DNA of 64,000 bases from VRUE01 sp963748075 (GTDB lineage Bacteria; Actinomycetota; Thermoleophilia; Solirubrobacterales; 70-9): the NCBI GenBank assembly GCA_963748075.1, contig CAVVHQ010000023.1, forward strand, positions 1 through 64,000, given 5' to 3'. Below are positions 53,618-62,340 of the stretch, piece after piece. The position numbers and the translations under genes were made by a program. Below the pieces are notes generated by a model that saw only the letters and a program-made list of their open reading frames with translations, had not been told where the DNA came from and made no database searches. Each line of letters starts with the position of its first letter. Position 1 is the stretch's first letter.

Positions 53618-54376
53618 ATGGGGATGGGCCAGGTTCCAGTCGACTGGTATCGCTCGAGCTTCGCCGAGGACACCGCCCCGCTCTACTGGGAAGAGGGCGC
53701 CGAGGAGAAGGTCGAGCTGGCGCTGGCGGTGCTCGGCCTCGAGGGGCGCGAGCGGGTCCTCGACCTCGCCTGCATGACCGGGCAGCGCACCCTGGCGCTC
53801 GCCCGCCGGGGCTTCTGCGTGGTCGGGGCCGACGTCGACGGGTTCCTGCTGGAGGTCGGCGGCTGCGAAGCGGAGATCGAGGACCTGTACCCGTTCTTCA
53901 CCGAGGCCGATCCGCGCGAGCTGGCCTACCTGCGCGAGTTCGAGGCGGTGCTGAGCCTCGGCGGCGGCGCGATCGGCCATTTCGAGGACGACGAGGACGA
54001 CCGGCGCGTCCTGCAGTGCGTCTCACGGGCGCTGCGCCCGGGCGGGCGGCTGCTGATGCAGACGCCCAACCTCGCCTACGTCGAGCGGCGCCTGCCGGAC
54101 ACGGCGCTGCTCGAGAGCGAGGCGACGACCTCGACGGTCGAGCAGACCTGGAACGAGCGCAGCCGCCGGATCGCCGGCTGGTGCACCTCGACCGTCGAAG
54201 GCGAGCCCCGCGTGGCCGGCCCGGTGCCCTTCGCCCGCCGCGTCTACTCGATCGAGGAGCTGGCGCGGCTCTTCGAGTCGGTCGGGATGGAGCTGTGCGA
54301 CGTCTACGACGAGGACGGGAAGCGCTGCGCCCCGACCGACACCCAGCAGGAGCTGTTCGTCGTGGCGCAGTTCTGA
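53618..54376 (+). CDS. SAM-dependent methyltransferase (intact member of a duplicated family)
   Basis: 252 residues from ATG 53618 (ATG 53624 possible). VDWYRSSFAEDTAPLYWEEG, then motif I RVLDLACMTGQRTLALARRG (CxTGxxT instead of GxGxG), FEAVLSLGGGAIGHFED and RALRPGGRLLMQTPN. It ends YSIEELARLFESVGMELCDV, CAPTDTQQELFVVAQF. At least four broken copies of its 5' or 3' parts lie at 60.7, 61.1, 61.9 and 63.1 kb. It is followed 53 bp later by an ATPase gene on the same strand. The acceptor is unknown; the family resembles small-molecule or sugar methyltransferases. Confidence 0.88.
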   Translation: MGMGQVPVDWYRSSFAEDTAPLYWEEGAEEKVELALAVLGLEGRERVLDLACMTGQRTLALARRGFCVVGADVDGFLLEVGGCEAEIEDLYPFFTEADPRELAYLREFEAVLSLGGGAIGHFEDDEDDRRVLQCVSRALRPGGRLLMQTPNLAYVERRLPDTALLESEATTSTVEQTWNERSRRIAGWCTSTVEGEPRVAGPVPFARRVYSIEELARLFESVGMELCDVYDEDGKRCAPTDTQQELFVVAQF

Positions 54377-54428
54377 GCGGAGCGGGCTCCCGGCGACGAC
54401 AATGCGAGCACTTGTGTATGATACTTAG

Positions 54429-55799
54429 GTGCTTGTAAAACCAGCGGAGTTGGTCAACCGCGATTGGGAGTGGACGGCGCTGGAGCGGTTCGCCCAGCGC
54501 CGGCAGCGCCTGGCGGTCGTCTACGGGCCGCGCCGGGTCGGCAAGTCCTTCCTGCTCGACGCCCTCTGCGAGGCGGCGGGCGGGCGCCGCTACCAGGCGA
54601 TCGCCGGAGTCGCCGCCAGCCAGCTCGCCGACTTCGGGCGCGAGCTGGGCGGGTGGCTCGGCGCCGGGCCGCTGCGCCTCGACGGATGGGCCGACGCGCT
54701 CGATCGCCTCGCGCGGCTCGACGCCCCCTTCGTCGCCCTCGACGAGCTGCCCTACCTGACCGAGGCGACGCCGGAGCTGCCCAGCCTGCTCCAGCGTTAC
54801 GTGGACGCCGCCGCCGGCCCGCCGCTGATCCTCGCCGGAAGCGCGCTGTCGGTGATGAGCGAGCTGGTCGAGGCGCGGGCGCCGCTGTACGGGCGGGCCG
54901 GCGCGATCGTCGTCCCCGCCCGGCTCGCCGGGCCGGACCTGGCCGCCCTCTGGGAGACGGGCGATCCGCTCAGCGCCCTCTGGGTCGACGCGGCGCTCGG
55001 CGGCCTGCCCGGCTACCGGCCGCTCGTCGCGCCGCCCGGCCGGCGGCGGGAGAAGTGGATGGTCGAGGAGGTGCTGGCGCCCGGCTCCCCCCTGCTCGAC
55101 GCGGCCGAAGCCGACCTCGCGGCCGTGCCAGATCCGCCGGCGCTGCGCGGCGTCTACCGGGCGATCCTCGCCGCGATCGCAGCCGGCGAGCGGAGCTTCA
55201 GCGCCATCTCCCGGGTCGCCGGCCTGCCCTCCGGCGCGCTCAGCCGCCCGCTCGCCGCCCTCCAGCGCGCCGGGCTGGTCGAGCGCGTGCCCGACCCCCT
55301 GCGCGAGCGGCGCGATCGCTACGAGCTGTCCGACCCCTACCTGCGCCTCTGGCTCGCGATCGTCGCCCCGAACCGCTCGCGACTCCAGGCCGGCGCGGCC
55401 GCGGACGTATGGGCCCGGCAGGGGGAGACGAGCTGGCCCTCCCAGGTGCTCGGCCCGCGCTGGGAGGCGGTCGCCCGCGCCCACCTCGCCGGCGGCGGCG
55501 AGGAGCGGCTCGGCCCGCTCGACGCCGTGGGGACGACGACGGTCCCCGACCGTGCCCGCAGGCGCGGCCACGAGGTCGACCTGGTCGCCATGCGCGCCGG
55601 CCGGGTCGTGGCGCTCGGCGAGGCGAAGCTGCGAGCGCTCGGGCCTGCCGACCTCGAGCGCCTGCTGCGGATCAGGGAGCTGCTCGGCGCCCCGGAGGCG
55701 TCGATCGTGCTCGCCTCGGCGGGTGGCGTCGAGCCCGGACTCGACGGCCGCCCCGACCTGGTCGCGATCGAGCCGGCCGACGTCTACGGCGCCGGCTGA
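54429..55799 (+). CDS. DUF234-type ATPase (archaeal-ATPase family)
   Basis: 456 residues from TTG/ATG-like start at 54429. P-loop VVYGPRRVGKSFLLDAL, Walker B FVALDELPYLTEATP, sensor LILAGSALSVM, then a winged helix (FSAISRVAGLPSGALSRPLA, ALQRAGLVERVPDP) and a C-terminal PD-(D/E)XK-like nuclease fold (GHEVDLVAMRAGRVVALGEA). This is the archaeal ATPase plus DUF234 layout, often found in mobile or repeat-rich regions; proposed roles include genome-defence or toxin-like functions, none proven here. A 3' winged-helix fragment of the same gene recurs at 58.5 kb. Confidence 0.88.
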   Translation: MLVKPAELVNRDWEWTALERFAQRRQRLAVVYGPRRVGKSFLLDALCEAAGGRRYQAIAGVAASQLADFGRELGGWLGAGPLRLDGWADALDRLARLDAPFVALDELPYLTEATPELPSLLQRYVDAAAGPPLILAGSALSVMSELVEARAPLYGRAGAIVVPARLAGPDLAALWETGDPLSALWVDAALGGLPGYRPLVAPPGRRREKWMVEEVLAPGSPLLDAAEADLAAVPDPPALRGVYRAILAAIAAGERSFSAISRVAGLPSGALSRPLAALQRAGLVERVPDPLRERRDRYELSDPYLRLWLAIVAPNRSRLQAGAAADVWARQGETSWPSQVLGPRWEAVARAHLAGGGEERLGPLDAVGTTTVPDRARRRGHEVDLVAMRAGRVVALGEAKLRALGPADLERLLRIRELLGAPEASIVLASAGGVEPGLDGRPDLVAIEPADVYGAG

Positions 55800-55802
55800 G
55801 GC

Positions 55803-56006
55803 TCAACGACGGTCTCTGGGGCCGTGCATCTCACGCCAGAGCCGCACCCTGTCCGGGCCGAGCATGATCGCCATCCCAACCGTCCCCAAGCCGAGGGCAA
55901 TCAAATAGGTCGCCGCCGGGCTGGCCTGAGTGACTCCCACAATCAAGCCGCCGATCACCCCGAGCGACCAGGCCAGCCTCGCATCGGATCTGACAAAACG
56001 TCTCAT
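55803..56006 (-). CDS. small two-segment membrane protein (family Y)
   Basis: 67 residues from ATG 56006: MRRFVRSDARLAWSLGVIGG, then LIVGVTQASPAATYLIALGL-type first membrane span and GTVGMAIMLGPDRVRLWREM as second span and tail. Its start overlaps the end of a second small membrane protein gene (family X) as ATGA. Near-identical paralogues are at 63519-63722 and 61274-61489, and a fragment at 53390-53572. No known function. Confidence 0.75.
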   Translation of the reverse strand: MRRFVRSDARLAWSLGVIGGLIVGVTQASPAATYLIALGLGTVGMAIMLGPDRVRLWREMHGPRDRR

Positions 56007-56167
56007 AAGCCGGAAACTACCTGAACGAGCAGCGAAAGCGCATAGATCGTCGCTCCGAGGCGAAAGCCGAGAACACCGCCCTTGCTGATCACCTGATCGC
56101 GCTGCGCCTGCGGAGCCTCGGCGTAGATGACGTCGGCGAGAACGCCAAACTGGTTGCTGTAATCATC
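56003..56167 (-). pseudogene. 3' part of small membrane protein X
   Basis: Frame NQFGVLADVIYAEAPQAQRD, GGVLGFRLGATIYALSLLVQ, VVSGL ends TGA 56003, overlapping the Y gene start. It matches the C-terminal half of the intact 84-residue X protein at 61486-61740 (VVFAEAPQARRDR, GFWGGVVLYVVALLAQV). Its N-terminus has been replaced by antitoxin sequence. Confidence 0.6.
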
Positions 56168-56180
56168 CGCCGCCCGGCTG

Positions 56181-56456
56181 CTACCAGACGACTCGGGCCG
56201 GGTCGAAGGCGGCGATGTCGGTATCGACGTCGAGCGGCTCGACGAACTCGTCGGCACCAACCAGCAGCTTGACGCTGCCGCTCAGGTCGAGCGGAGGGCT
56301 GGAGGGCTCGACCCGCACCACCGGCCGGCCGCGCTTGGTGACGATCAGCGCCTCGCCCGTGTCGGCGACCTCGTCGAGGAGGCGAAGGCAGCGCGCCTTG
56401 AACTCGGTGGCGGTGATCTCTTTGACCGGAGACGTGACCAGGCCACTCGGCGTCAA
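56181..56456 (-). CDS. Phd/YefM antitoxin fused to the last residues of a VapC toxin
   Basis: 91 residues from TTG 56456, which overlaps the stop of the coiled-coil gene. ITATEFKARCLRLLDEVADT and EALIVTKRGRPVVRVEPSSP are a Phd/YefM antitoxin. At DEFVEPLDVDTDIAAFDP it becomes the C-terminus of the VapC family copies at 60739 and 62129 (RDTDIAAFDPARVVW). So a deletion has removed the toxin body and joined the two genes in frame. The DNA-binding part is intact, so it may still repress. Confidence 0.7.
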   Translation of the reverse strand: MTPSGLVTSPVKEITATEFKARCLRLLDEVADTGEALIVTKRGRPVVRVEPSSPPLDLSGSVKLLVGADEFVEPLDVDTDIAAFDPARVVW

Positions 56457-56671
56457 AGCTGCGTCCCGATCAGGCCGATCAGGGCGACGATCACGCCGCT
56501 CGAGGCGAGCAGCAGGGTGCGCTGGAGCGCCTCGAAGCGCTTGTCGATGACGTCGAGGCGCCGGTCGACTGCGTCGAAGCGCCGGTCGACTGCGTCGAAG
56601 CGGCTGTCCACGTGCTTCGCGAAGTCGTCCAGCCGCGCGTCGGTCCAACTCTCTCGCATCGCCTCCATCAT
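56453..56671 (-). CDS. small tail-anchored coiled-coil protein, FDAVDRR repeats
   Basis: 72 residues from ATG 56669-56671. RLDDFAKHVDSRFDAVDRRF, then VDRRLDVIDKRFEALQ form three seven-residue repeats, followed by a C-terminal membrane segment LLLASSGVIVALIGLIG. It belongs with the larger heptad-repeat proteins at 58030 and 60220. Its stop overlaps the fused antitoxin start. A 3' fragment recurs at 60135-60180. Function unknown; tail-anchored coiled coils often tether or measure distance at membranes. Confidence 0.7.
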   Translation of the reverse strand: MMEAMRESWTDARLDDFAKHVDSRFDAVDRRFDAVDRRLDVIDKRFEALQRTLLLASSGVIVALIGLIGTQL

Positions 56672-56795
56672 CCTAATGTAGACGACTCGATGCGGCGAAT
56701 GGCGCGCAGATTGTCGATTCTCTGCAACTTCTGTGTGCTCGCCCCGCCATCCACCACTGCCGTAGCGCCACGGGGCAGCTGGACGCGGGACCTGG

Positions 56796-57812
<1,017 letters not shown>

Positions 57813-58029
57813 CGGGCGCGAGCGCGGAGCGGCGCCCGCATGACACGCGGATCGTCAGCTTCCTCCCCCGGACCAAAGGGCTGGAACGCGGGGGAAGCTC
57901 TCGGCGATCCAGGGCGCCGGCACGCACCGCGGCGCGGGCCTCGAGGCGCCGAGCCGAGCGTAGGTCCGGGCGCGATCGCTGCGAGTTGGAGGGCCTGCAG
58001 CTTGGCGGCCGCTGGACCAGGATGTCGAG
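57813..58029. other. degraded intergenic sequence with vapC fragment
   Basis: Minus-strand LEARAAVRAGALDRRELP (about 57888-57945) is a fourth fragment of the VapC family seen at 60739 and 62129. The remainder shows no gene. Confidence 0.45.
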
Positions 58030-58377
58030 CTAGAGGTGAGGAGCGCCGATCAGGGCGGCGATGATCGCCCCGGCAATCCCAAGCAGAGTCCACTGCATGC
58101 GCTCGAAGCCGGCTTTCGTCTCCCGCCGCAATTCGCGCAGATCCCCGTCGAACTGCTCGAAGCGCTTGTCGACTTGCTCGAAGCGCTTGTCGACCTGCTC
58201 GAACCGCTGGTCCACCTGCTCGAACCGCTGGTCCACCTGCTCGAACCGCTGGTCGACCTGTTCGCTCAGGCGGTCGACTTTGACGTCGAGGACGTCGGCC
58301 CGGCGGCCCAGGTCGGTCACGCTGCCAGCCAGCGCGTCCATCCTGTCGTCGTCCCAGCGCTCGAGCATCACCGGCAT
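58030..58377 (-). CDS. tail-anchored coiled-coil protein with 21-bp repeat array
   Basis: 115 residues from ATG 58375-58377. MLERWDDDRMDALAGSVTDL leads into five seven-residue repeats RFEQVDQ/RFEQVDK (residues about 43-77), a second coiled coil, and a C-terminal membrane segment MQWTLLGIAGAIIAALIGAP. Each heptad is one 21-bp DNA repeat (58156-58260), so copy number can change without frameshift. The paralogue at 60220 has two heptads plus a different 54-bp duplication. Heptad a/d positions are Phe and Val, predicting a parallel coiled coil. Unknown function. Confidence 0.75.
   Translation of the reverse strand: MPVMLERWDDDRMDALAGSVTDLGRRADVLDVKVDRLSEQVDQRFEQVDQRFEQVDQRFEQVDKRFEQVDKRFEQFDGDLRELRRETKAGFERMQWTLLGIAGAIIAALIGAPHL
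58156..58260. repeat. 21-bp heptad-encoding tandem repeat, five copies
   Basis: Five head-to-tail CTCGAA(G/C)CGCT(T/G)GTC units, in two sequence variants, encode RFEQVD(Q/K) on the minus strand. Expansion and contraction by whole heptads would keep the frame. Confidence 0.9.
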
Positions 58378-58504
58378 TGTCGCACCTTAAACGTTTCGGC
58401 GGCGGCTGCCGCGTCGGCGGGGTCCGGCTCGTCCGCGCACATGCCCTATCAAGCCCCGGCGAGGCGAAACTCTCCCCCCTCGAATACATGCAAGCGCTCA
58501 TGTA

Positions 58505-58822
58505 ATCCGCCGGCGCTGCGTGGCGTCTACCGGGCGATCCTCGCCGCGATAGCAGCCGGCGAGCGGACCTTCAGCGCCATCTCCCGGGTCGCCGGTCTCC
58601 CCTCAGGCGCGCTCAGCCGCCCGCTCGCGGCCCTCCAGCGGGCGGGGCTCGTCGAGCGGCTGCCCGATCCTCTGCGCGCGCGGCGCGATCGCTACGAGTT
58701 GGCCGACCCCTACCTGCGCCTCTGGCTGGCGATCATCGCCCCGAGCCGCTCGCGGCTCCAGGCCGGGGCGGCCGAGGACGTCTGGGCCCGAGGGCAAGAC
58801 GACCTGGCCCTCCCAGGTGCTT
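58505..58822 (+). pseudogene. DUF234 ATPase gene fragment
   Basis: ALRGVYRAILAAIAAGERTF and SAISRVAGLPSGALSRPLAA to RLQAGAAEDVWARG repeats residues about 237-325 of the intact ATPase at 54429. There is no start codon, P-loop or C-terminal domain. A trace of methyltransferase 5' sequence (CGGCTCGAGCTTCTCCGAGG) follows at about 58832. Confidence 0.8.
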
Positions 58823-58855
58823 CATCGGTACCGGCTCGAGCTTCTCCGAGGAGTG

Positions 58856-59268
58856 TCAGCGCAGGACCTCGAAGGCGCGCTCGCGCCTGGGGCCGAAGCG
58901 GTAGACGGCGAAGTCGTCGTCGAAGGCGATGGCGCGGTGGACGCCGAGGCGCTCCATCACCGCGAAGCTGGCGCGGTCGACGATCGAGAAGGACTGGTCG
59001 ACGAAGCGCTCGCCGATCGCCCAGGCGGCATCGAGGTCGGGTGGGGTGACGTGCTCGACGGACGCGCCGCCGGCTCGGATCCCCCCCAGAAGCGATTTGC
59101 CGCCGCGACACCGAGGCGGCGCTGTAGCAGCAGCCAGCACTCCACCAACACGTGGTCGGTGGTGAGCAGCGACTCGCCGGCGGAAAGAAGCGCACGGGCT
59201 CGCTCCGTGGCCTCGTCGTCGTCGTCGGCGGCCGCGTAGAAGGCCGAGGTATCGACGAAGACGCTCAA
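58856..59268 (-). pseudogene. PIN-domain toxin, frameshifted at a homopolymer
   Basis: Starts at TTG 59266-59268, overlapping the antitoxin stop. VFVDTSAFYAAADDDDEATE holds the first Asp, and LLTTDHVLVECWLLLQRRLG the Glu. A run of seven G (minus strand) at about 59090 shifts the frame; the true continuation is GIRAGGASVEHVTPPDLDAA, FSIVDRASFAVMERLG and IAFDDDFAVYRFG, to TGA 58856. Adding one G (or removing two) restores a normal PIN toxin. Homopolymer slippage, phase variation or sequencing error are all possible. Confidence 0.8.
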
Positions 59269-59540
59269 CCCGCCGGTCTGTCTCGACCGGTTTGCCGGCG
59301 CCACTGGGACTCGACGGCTTCGCCGATATAGCGGTCCTTGTGCCTGGCGACGTCCGAGCCGCCGGAGGAGCCGAGCCCGAAGATCGCGCTGACGTCGGCC
59401 TTGGGCCTGTCTTTCTCCCCCAGGTCGTGGCGCACGGCGCGCCGCACGTACTCGGCGAGGGAGATGTTCAGCTCGGCGGCACGGCGCTTGGCGCGCCGGT
59501 GATCCTCCGAGTCGAGGGCGATCTGCGTGCGTACCATCAT
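59265..59540 (-). CDS. ribbon-helix-helix antitoxin
   Basis: 91 residues from ATG 59538-59540. RTQIALDSEDHRRAKRRAAE and LNISLAEYVRRAVRHDLGEK are an RHH/CopG-type DNA-binding domain; the tail RHKDRYIGEAVESQWRRQTG would bind the toxin. A TATGAT box sits upstream within an AT-rich stretch. Its stop overlaps the start of the PIN toxin (GGGTTGAGC), so the pair is coupled even though the toxin is frameshifted. Confidence 0.85.
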   Translation of the reverse strand: MMVRTQIALDSEDHRRAKRRAAELNISLAEYVRRAVRHDLGEKDRPKADVSAIFGLGSSGGSDVARHKDRYIGEAVESQWRRQTGRDRPAG

Positions 59541-59637
59541 GCTTAATACATCATAACAGCATCGGAAAGCACGTCGAAGCGGGCGCGAGGACTCGGGTCG
59601 TTCCAAGATGTGGACGCGCGTGCGACAATCGCGCGCG

Positions 59638-60059
59638 ATGGAGGAGCGCAGATACAGGGCTTCGCCCGCCGGCCGGGAGCTGTTCGACGTGATCGGCGCG
59701 GTCCAATCCTGGCTGGACAGAGGACCCGGACCGCGTCTGTCCCTGATCGAGAACAACGAGGAGGCGCAGGTCCCGATGCACCTCTTCCTCGAAGCCTGGA
59801 AGGCGGGGATCCCGCACGCCCTGGCGCCCGGGCCGCTGACGCTCGCCGAGCTGGGCCTCGCCCTCGACACGCTGAGCGGCAGCACGCTGAGAGGCTCGAG
59901 GGCAGCGCCGACTCCTGGGCGATCGGCCCGCTGATCGCCTGGCTCGACGTCATGATCGACGGCGACACCTCCCGGCTCCAACTCGGTGGCGACGAGCCCC
60001 TCGCCCCCGCCGTGCTCCAGAGCCTCCACACGAGGCTGGCCGCCCCCCAGGACCGATAG
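59638..60059 (+). pseudogene. winged-helix regulator, internally deleted and frameshifted
   Basis: RASPAGRELFDVIGAVQSWL and APGPLTLAELGLALDTLSGS resemble the tandem winged-helix family also at 50.9 kb. At about 59895 the frame changes and reads ADSWAIGPLIAWLDVMIDGD and APAVLQSLHTRLAAPQDR to TAG 60059, the C-terminal effector end. The middle of the second domain is deleted. Confidence 0.7.
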
Positions 60060-60134
60060 ACGTCGATGTCGCCGCCTGCCGCAGGGCGCGGCGGAAGATC
60101 CCCCGGACCGCCCAGGCCGGCGACGCCCGCGCGA

Positions 60135-60180
60135 TCAAAGCTGCGTCGCGATCAGGCCGATCAGGGCGACGATCACGCCG
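60135..60180 (-). pseudogene. 3' fragment of coiled-coil gene
   Basis: GVIVALIGLIATQL and TGA, nearly identical to the end of the 72-residue protein gene at 56453. It lies 34 bp from the duplicated segment carrying another coiled-coil gene. Confidence 0.6.
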
Positions 60181-60213
60181 CCCCCTCGGGCCGCATTTCG
60201 CGAAATAGAACTG

Positions 60214-60657
60214 AGTGATCTAGAGGTGAGGAGCGCCGATCAGGGCGACGACGATCGCCCCGGCGACTCCAATCAGGGTCCACTGCATGCGTTCGAAGCC
60301 GGCTTTCGTCTCCTGTCGCAGCTCCCGCATGTCCTTGTCGACCCGTTCGAAGCCGATTTTGGTCTCCTGCCGCTGTTCGCGCATGTCCTTGTCGACCTGC
60401 TCGAAGCGCTTGTCGACCTGCTCGAAGCGCTTGTCGACCTGCTCGCTCAGGCCATCGACCTTGACGTCGAGGACATCCGCCCGGCGGCCCAGGTCGATCA
60501 CGCCGCCGGCCAGGGCGTCCATCTTGTCGTCGTTCCAGCGCTCGAGCATCACGGACATCGTCGCACCTTAAACATTTCGGCGGCGGCTGAGGCGCCGGCG
60601 GGGGTCGGGATCGTCCGCGCACATGCCCTGTCAAGGCCTGGCGAGGCGAAACTCTCC
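60214..60657. repeat. duplicated segment (with 58024-58480)
   Basis: Second copy of the coiled-coil gene and upstream region. Its right end (GGCGAGGCGAAACTCTCCCC) is joined to GTTCCGGTCGACTGGTATCG, the start of the methyltransferase family gene. Confidence 0.8.
60220..60558 (-). CDS. tail-anchored coiled-coil protein, two heptads plus 54-bp duplication
   Basis: 112 residues from ATG 60556-60558. LERWNDDKMDALAGGVIDLG is shared with the 58030 paralogue. RFEQVDK occurs twice, then DMREQRQETKIGFERVDK and DMRELRQETKAGFERMQW form an 18-residue tandem (60291-60398 in DNA). It ends with the same membrane segment LIGVAGAIVVALIGAP. The two paralogues differ almost entirely in repeat number and type, consistent with rapid length change of a rigid rod between a cytoplasmic head and a membrane anchor. 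Confidence 0.75.
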   Translation of the reverse strand: MSVMLERWNDDKMDALAGGVIDLGRRADVLDVKVDGLSEQVDKRFEQVDKRFEQVDKDMREQRQETKIGFERVDKDMRELRQETKAGFERMQWTLIGVAGAIVVALIGAPHL

Positions 60658-60663
60658 CCCCGC

Positions 60664-60718
60664 GGGGGCGAGGTTCCGGTCGACTGGTATCGCTCGGCTT
60701 CTCCGAGGACCCCCTGAG
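60664..60718 (+). pseudogene. methyltransferase 5' fragment
   Basis: VPVDWYRS-like then a frameshift, matching the first codons of the methyltransferase at 53618. It ends at the boundary of the vapC fragment duplication. Confidence 0.6.
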
Positions 60719-60885
60719 CGGCGAGGCGCGTCGCTCGGCTACCAGACGACTCGGGCCGGGTCGAAGGCGGCGATGTCCGTGTCGCGGCTGACCAAGCGCA
60801 CGCCCAGCTCGACGGCGGCGGCGTAGATCAGCCTGTCGGCGGGGTCGCCGGGGAAGCGGTCGCGGTCCAGAGCGCCGGCGCGAGC
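60714..60885. repeat. near-identical duplicated segment (with 62104-62275)
   Basis: CTGAGCGGCGAGGCGCGTCG and the following 150 bp recur almost base for base at 62104-62275. It includes the 3' half of a VapC-type gene on the minus strand. The very high identity implies a recent event. Confidence 0.8.
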
Positions 60886-61002
60886 CGCGGTGCGGGCATC
60901 GAGCCGGAGCTCGCGCACGCGGGGCATCGCCAGCGCCGCGGTGATCCAGGTCCCGGCGTCCGGCGTCAGCTCGAGACGGCGGCGCTGCACCAGCATCGCC
61001 AC
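60739..61002 (-). pseudogene. VapC-type PIN toxin lacking its N-terminus
   Basis: 87 residues: MLVQRRRLELTPDAGTWITA, DARTAARAGALDRDRFPGDP, ADRLIYAAAVELGVRLVSRD, TDIAAFDPARVVW. The Asp in DPADRLIYA and the last acidic residues of the PIN core are present, but the N-terminal strand with the first catalytic Asp is missing. No antitoxin is adjacent. The C-terminal end is also fused to the antitoxin at 56181. Confidence 0.65.
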
Positions 61003-61017
61003 CTACCCTCCCTCAGC

Positions 61018-61250
61018 TCACCTCACGGACCTGGAGGGAATCGGAGCGGCCCTGGAGCGCTGGCTGGACACAGCGCCGGAGGGCCCGCTTGCGCTGAGAG
61101 GCGACGGCGCGCCGCGTCTACTCGGTCGAGGAGCTGGCGCAGCTCTTCGACTCGGTCGGGATGGAGCTGATCGACATCTACGACGAGGGCGGGAAGCGCT
61201 GCGCCCCGACCGACGCCCAGCAGGAGCTGTACGCGGTGGCGCAGTTCTGA
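61018..61250 (+). pseudogene. winged-helix fragment joined to methyltransferase 3' fragment
   Basis: LEGIGAALERWLDTAPEGPL (61036-61095) belongs to the tandem winged-helix family. It is followed by RRVYSVEELAQLFDSVGMEL, KRCAPTDAQQELYAVAQF and TGA 61250, the methyltransferase C-terminus, in another frame. A junction of two unrelated gene pieces. Confidence 0.65.
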
Positions 61251-61273
61251 GCGGCTTCGGCGGGGGCGCAGTC

Positions 61274-61489
61274 CTACCGCTTCGGGTGCTCGGTCGGAGG
61301 CAGGCCGCGCATCTCACGCCACAGCCGACCTCGTTCCGGCCCGATCGTGATGATGAAGCCGATGACGATCAGGGCAAGGACGATCAGGTAGGCGGCGCCC
61401 ACGCTGGCGTGGGTGAGCCAGACGATCAAGGACGCGACGAGTCCGCAGGCAATCCCCAGTCCGGCGTCTGATCGGACAATACGCCTCAT
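61274..61489 (-). CDS. small two-segment membrane protein (family Y)
   Basis: 71 residues from ATG 61489: MRRIVRSDAGLGIACGLVAS, LIVWLTHASVGAAYLIVLAL and VIGFIITIGPERGRLWREMR. Two membrane segments and a basic C-terminus. The ATG overlaps the stop of the X gene (ATGA). More diverged from the other Y copies (55803, 63519) than those are from each other. Confidence 0.75.
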   Translation of the reverse strand: MRRIVRSDAGLGIACGLVASLIVWLTHASVGAAYLIVLALIVIGFIITIGPERGRLWREMRGLPPTEHPKR

Positions 61490-61740
61490 CGCGCATAGCC
61501 TACCTGAGCGAGCAGCGCGACGACGTAGAGCACGACACCGCCCCAGAAGCCAAAGACCCCGAACCTGATGACGAGGCGGTCCCGCCGAGCCTGCGGGGCT
61601 TCTGCAAACACGACCCCCGCGAGCATGCTGGCAGCCCCCGATGTCGTGAATGGAAATCCCAACCCAATGCTCTGTGGCCAGGGATCTCGCACGTGGGGGA
61701 GGATCGAGCCGGTGAGGTGCCACAGGTCGATTGCGGACAT
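61486..61740 (-). CDS. small membrane protein (family X), intact copy
   Basis: 84 residues from ATG 61740. MSAIDLWHLTGSILPHVRDP, FTTSGAASMLAGVVFAEAPQ, then the membrane segment FGVFGFWGGVVLYVVALLAQ. The C-terminus overlaps the Y gene start. The X-Y pair occurs intact only here; 56003 has a partial X with intact Y, and 63519 has an intact Y with the last dozen codons of X. An unrecognised two-component small membrane protein unit. Confidence 0.7.
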   Translation of the reverse strand: MSAIDLWHLTGSILPHVRDPWPQSIGLGFPFTTSGAASMLAGVVFAEAPQARRDRLVIRFGVFGFWGGVVLYVVALLAQVGYAR

Positions 61741-62128
61741 GCCCCGACCCTGCCAGGCCGTGGCGCGCGCGTGGCGCGCTCGATGCAAGAAAACAGTGCC
61801 GCGATTGGGTCGAATTTCGCCACCTCCAGCGACTCGGGTGAGGGGCGGGAAGGGGGCGCTCCGGGGCGCAGCCCCTCACTCGGCGTAGGACCGAACCCTC
61901 CCCCGGCGCGGTCGAATTCGAACTCCCTGAGTATCGCTCGAGCTTCTCCGAGGACACCCGCTCCCTGTGCTGGGAAGAGGGCACCGCGGAGAAGGTCGAA
62001 CTGGCCCTGGCGGTGCTCGGCCTCGCGCGCCGCGAGCGGGCGATGGAGCTGGTCGACGTCTACGACGAGGACGGAGAGCCCTGCGCCGCCGCGGAGGAGA
62101 GCTCTGAGCGGCGAGGCGCGTCGCTCGG
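61741..62128 (+). pseudogene. deleted methyltransferase copy in otherwise empty sequence
   Basis: At 61924-62105, YRSSFSEDTRSLCWEEGTAE, VELALAVLGLARRERAMELV and DVYDEDGEPCAA join the first 35 residues of the methyltransferase directly to its last 20, an in-frame deletion of about 190 codons. 61801-61920 shows no gene. Confidence 0.7.
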
Positions 62129-62275
62129 CTACCAGACGACTCGGGCCGGGTCGAAGGCGGCGATGTCCGTGTCGCGGCTGACCAAGCGCACGCCCAGCTC
62201 GACGGCGGTGGCGTGGATCAGCCTGTCGGCGGGGTCGCCGGGGAAGCGGTCGCGGTCCAGGGCGGCGGCGCGCTC
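62104..62275. repeat. near-identical duplicated segment (with 60714-60885)
   Basis: Second copy of the 172-bp segment. On the minus strand it encodes LDRDRFPGDPADRLIHATAV, ELGVRLVSRDTDIAAFDP and stop at 62129, a VapC C-terminal fragment. Confidence 0.8.
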
Positions 62276-62340
62276 CCGCTCTCGGCGCTCTCGGACCGAG
62301 AAACGAATATGGTCTGCCTACGGTCCCGCCACGTATCGAA

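Larger units (their letters stand above)
58024..58480. repeat. duplicated segment (with 60214-60657)
   Basis: The coiled-coil gene plus about 100 bp upstream, including CGCACCTTAAACGTTTCGGC and GGCGAGGCGAAACTCTCCCC, recurs at 60214-60657 at roughly 85% identity. Beyond it one copy is joined to an ATPase fragment and the other to a methyltransferase fragment. Confidence 0.8.

Noticed and set aside
58156..60440. Regular short repeats that could suggest CRISPR
   Set aside because: The 21-bp units are contiguous, without spacers, and encode coiled-coil heptads.
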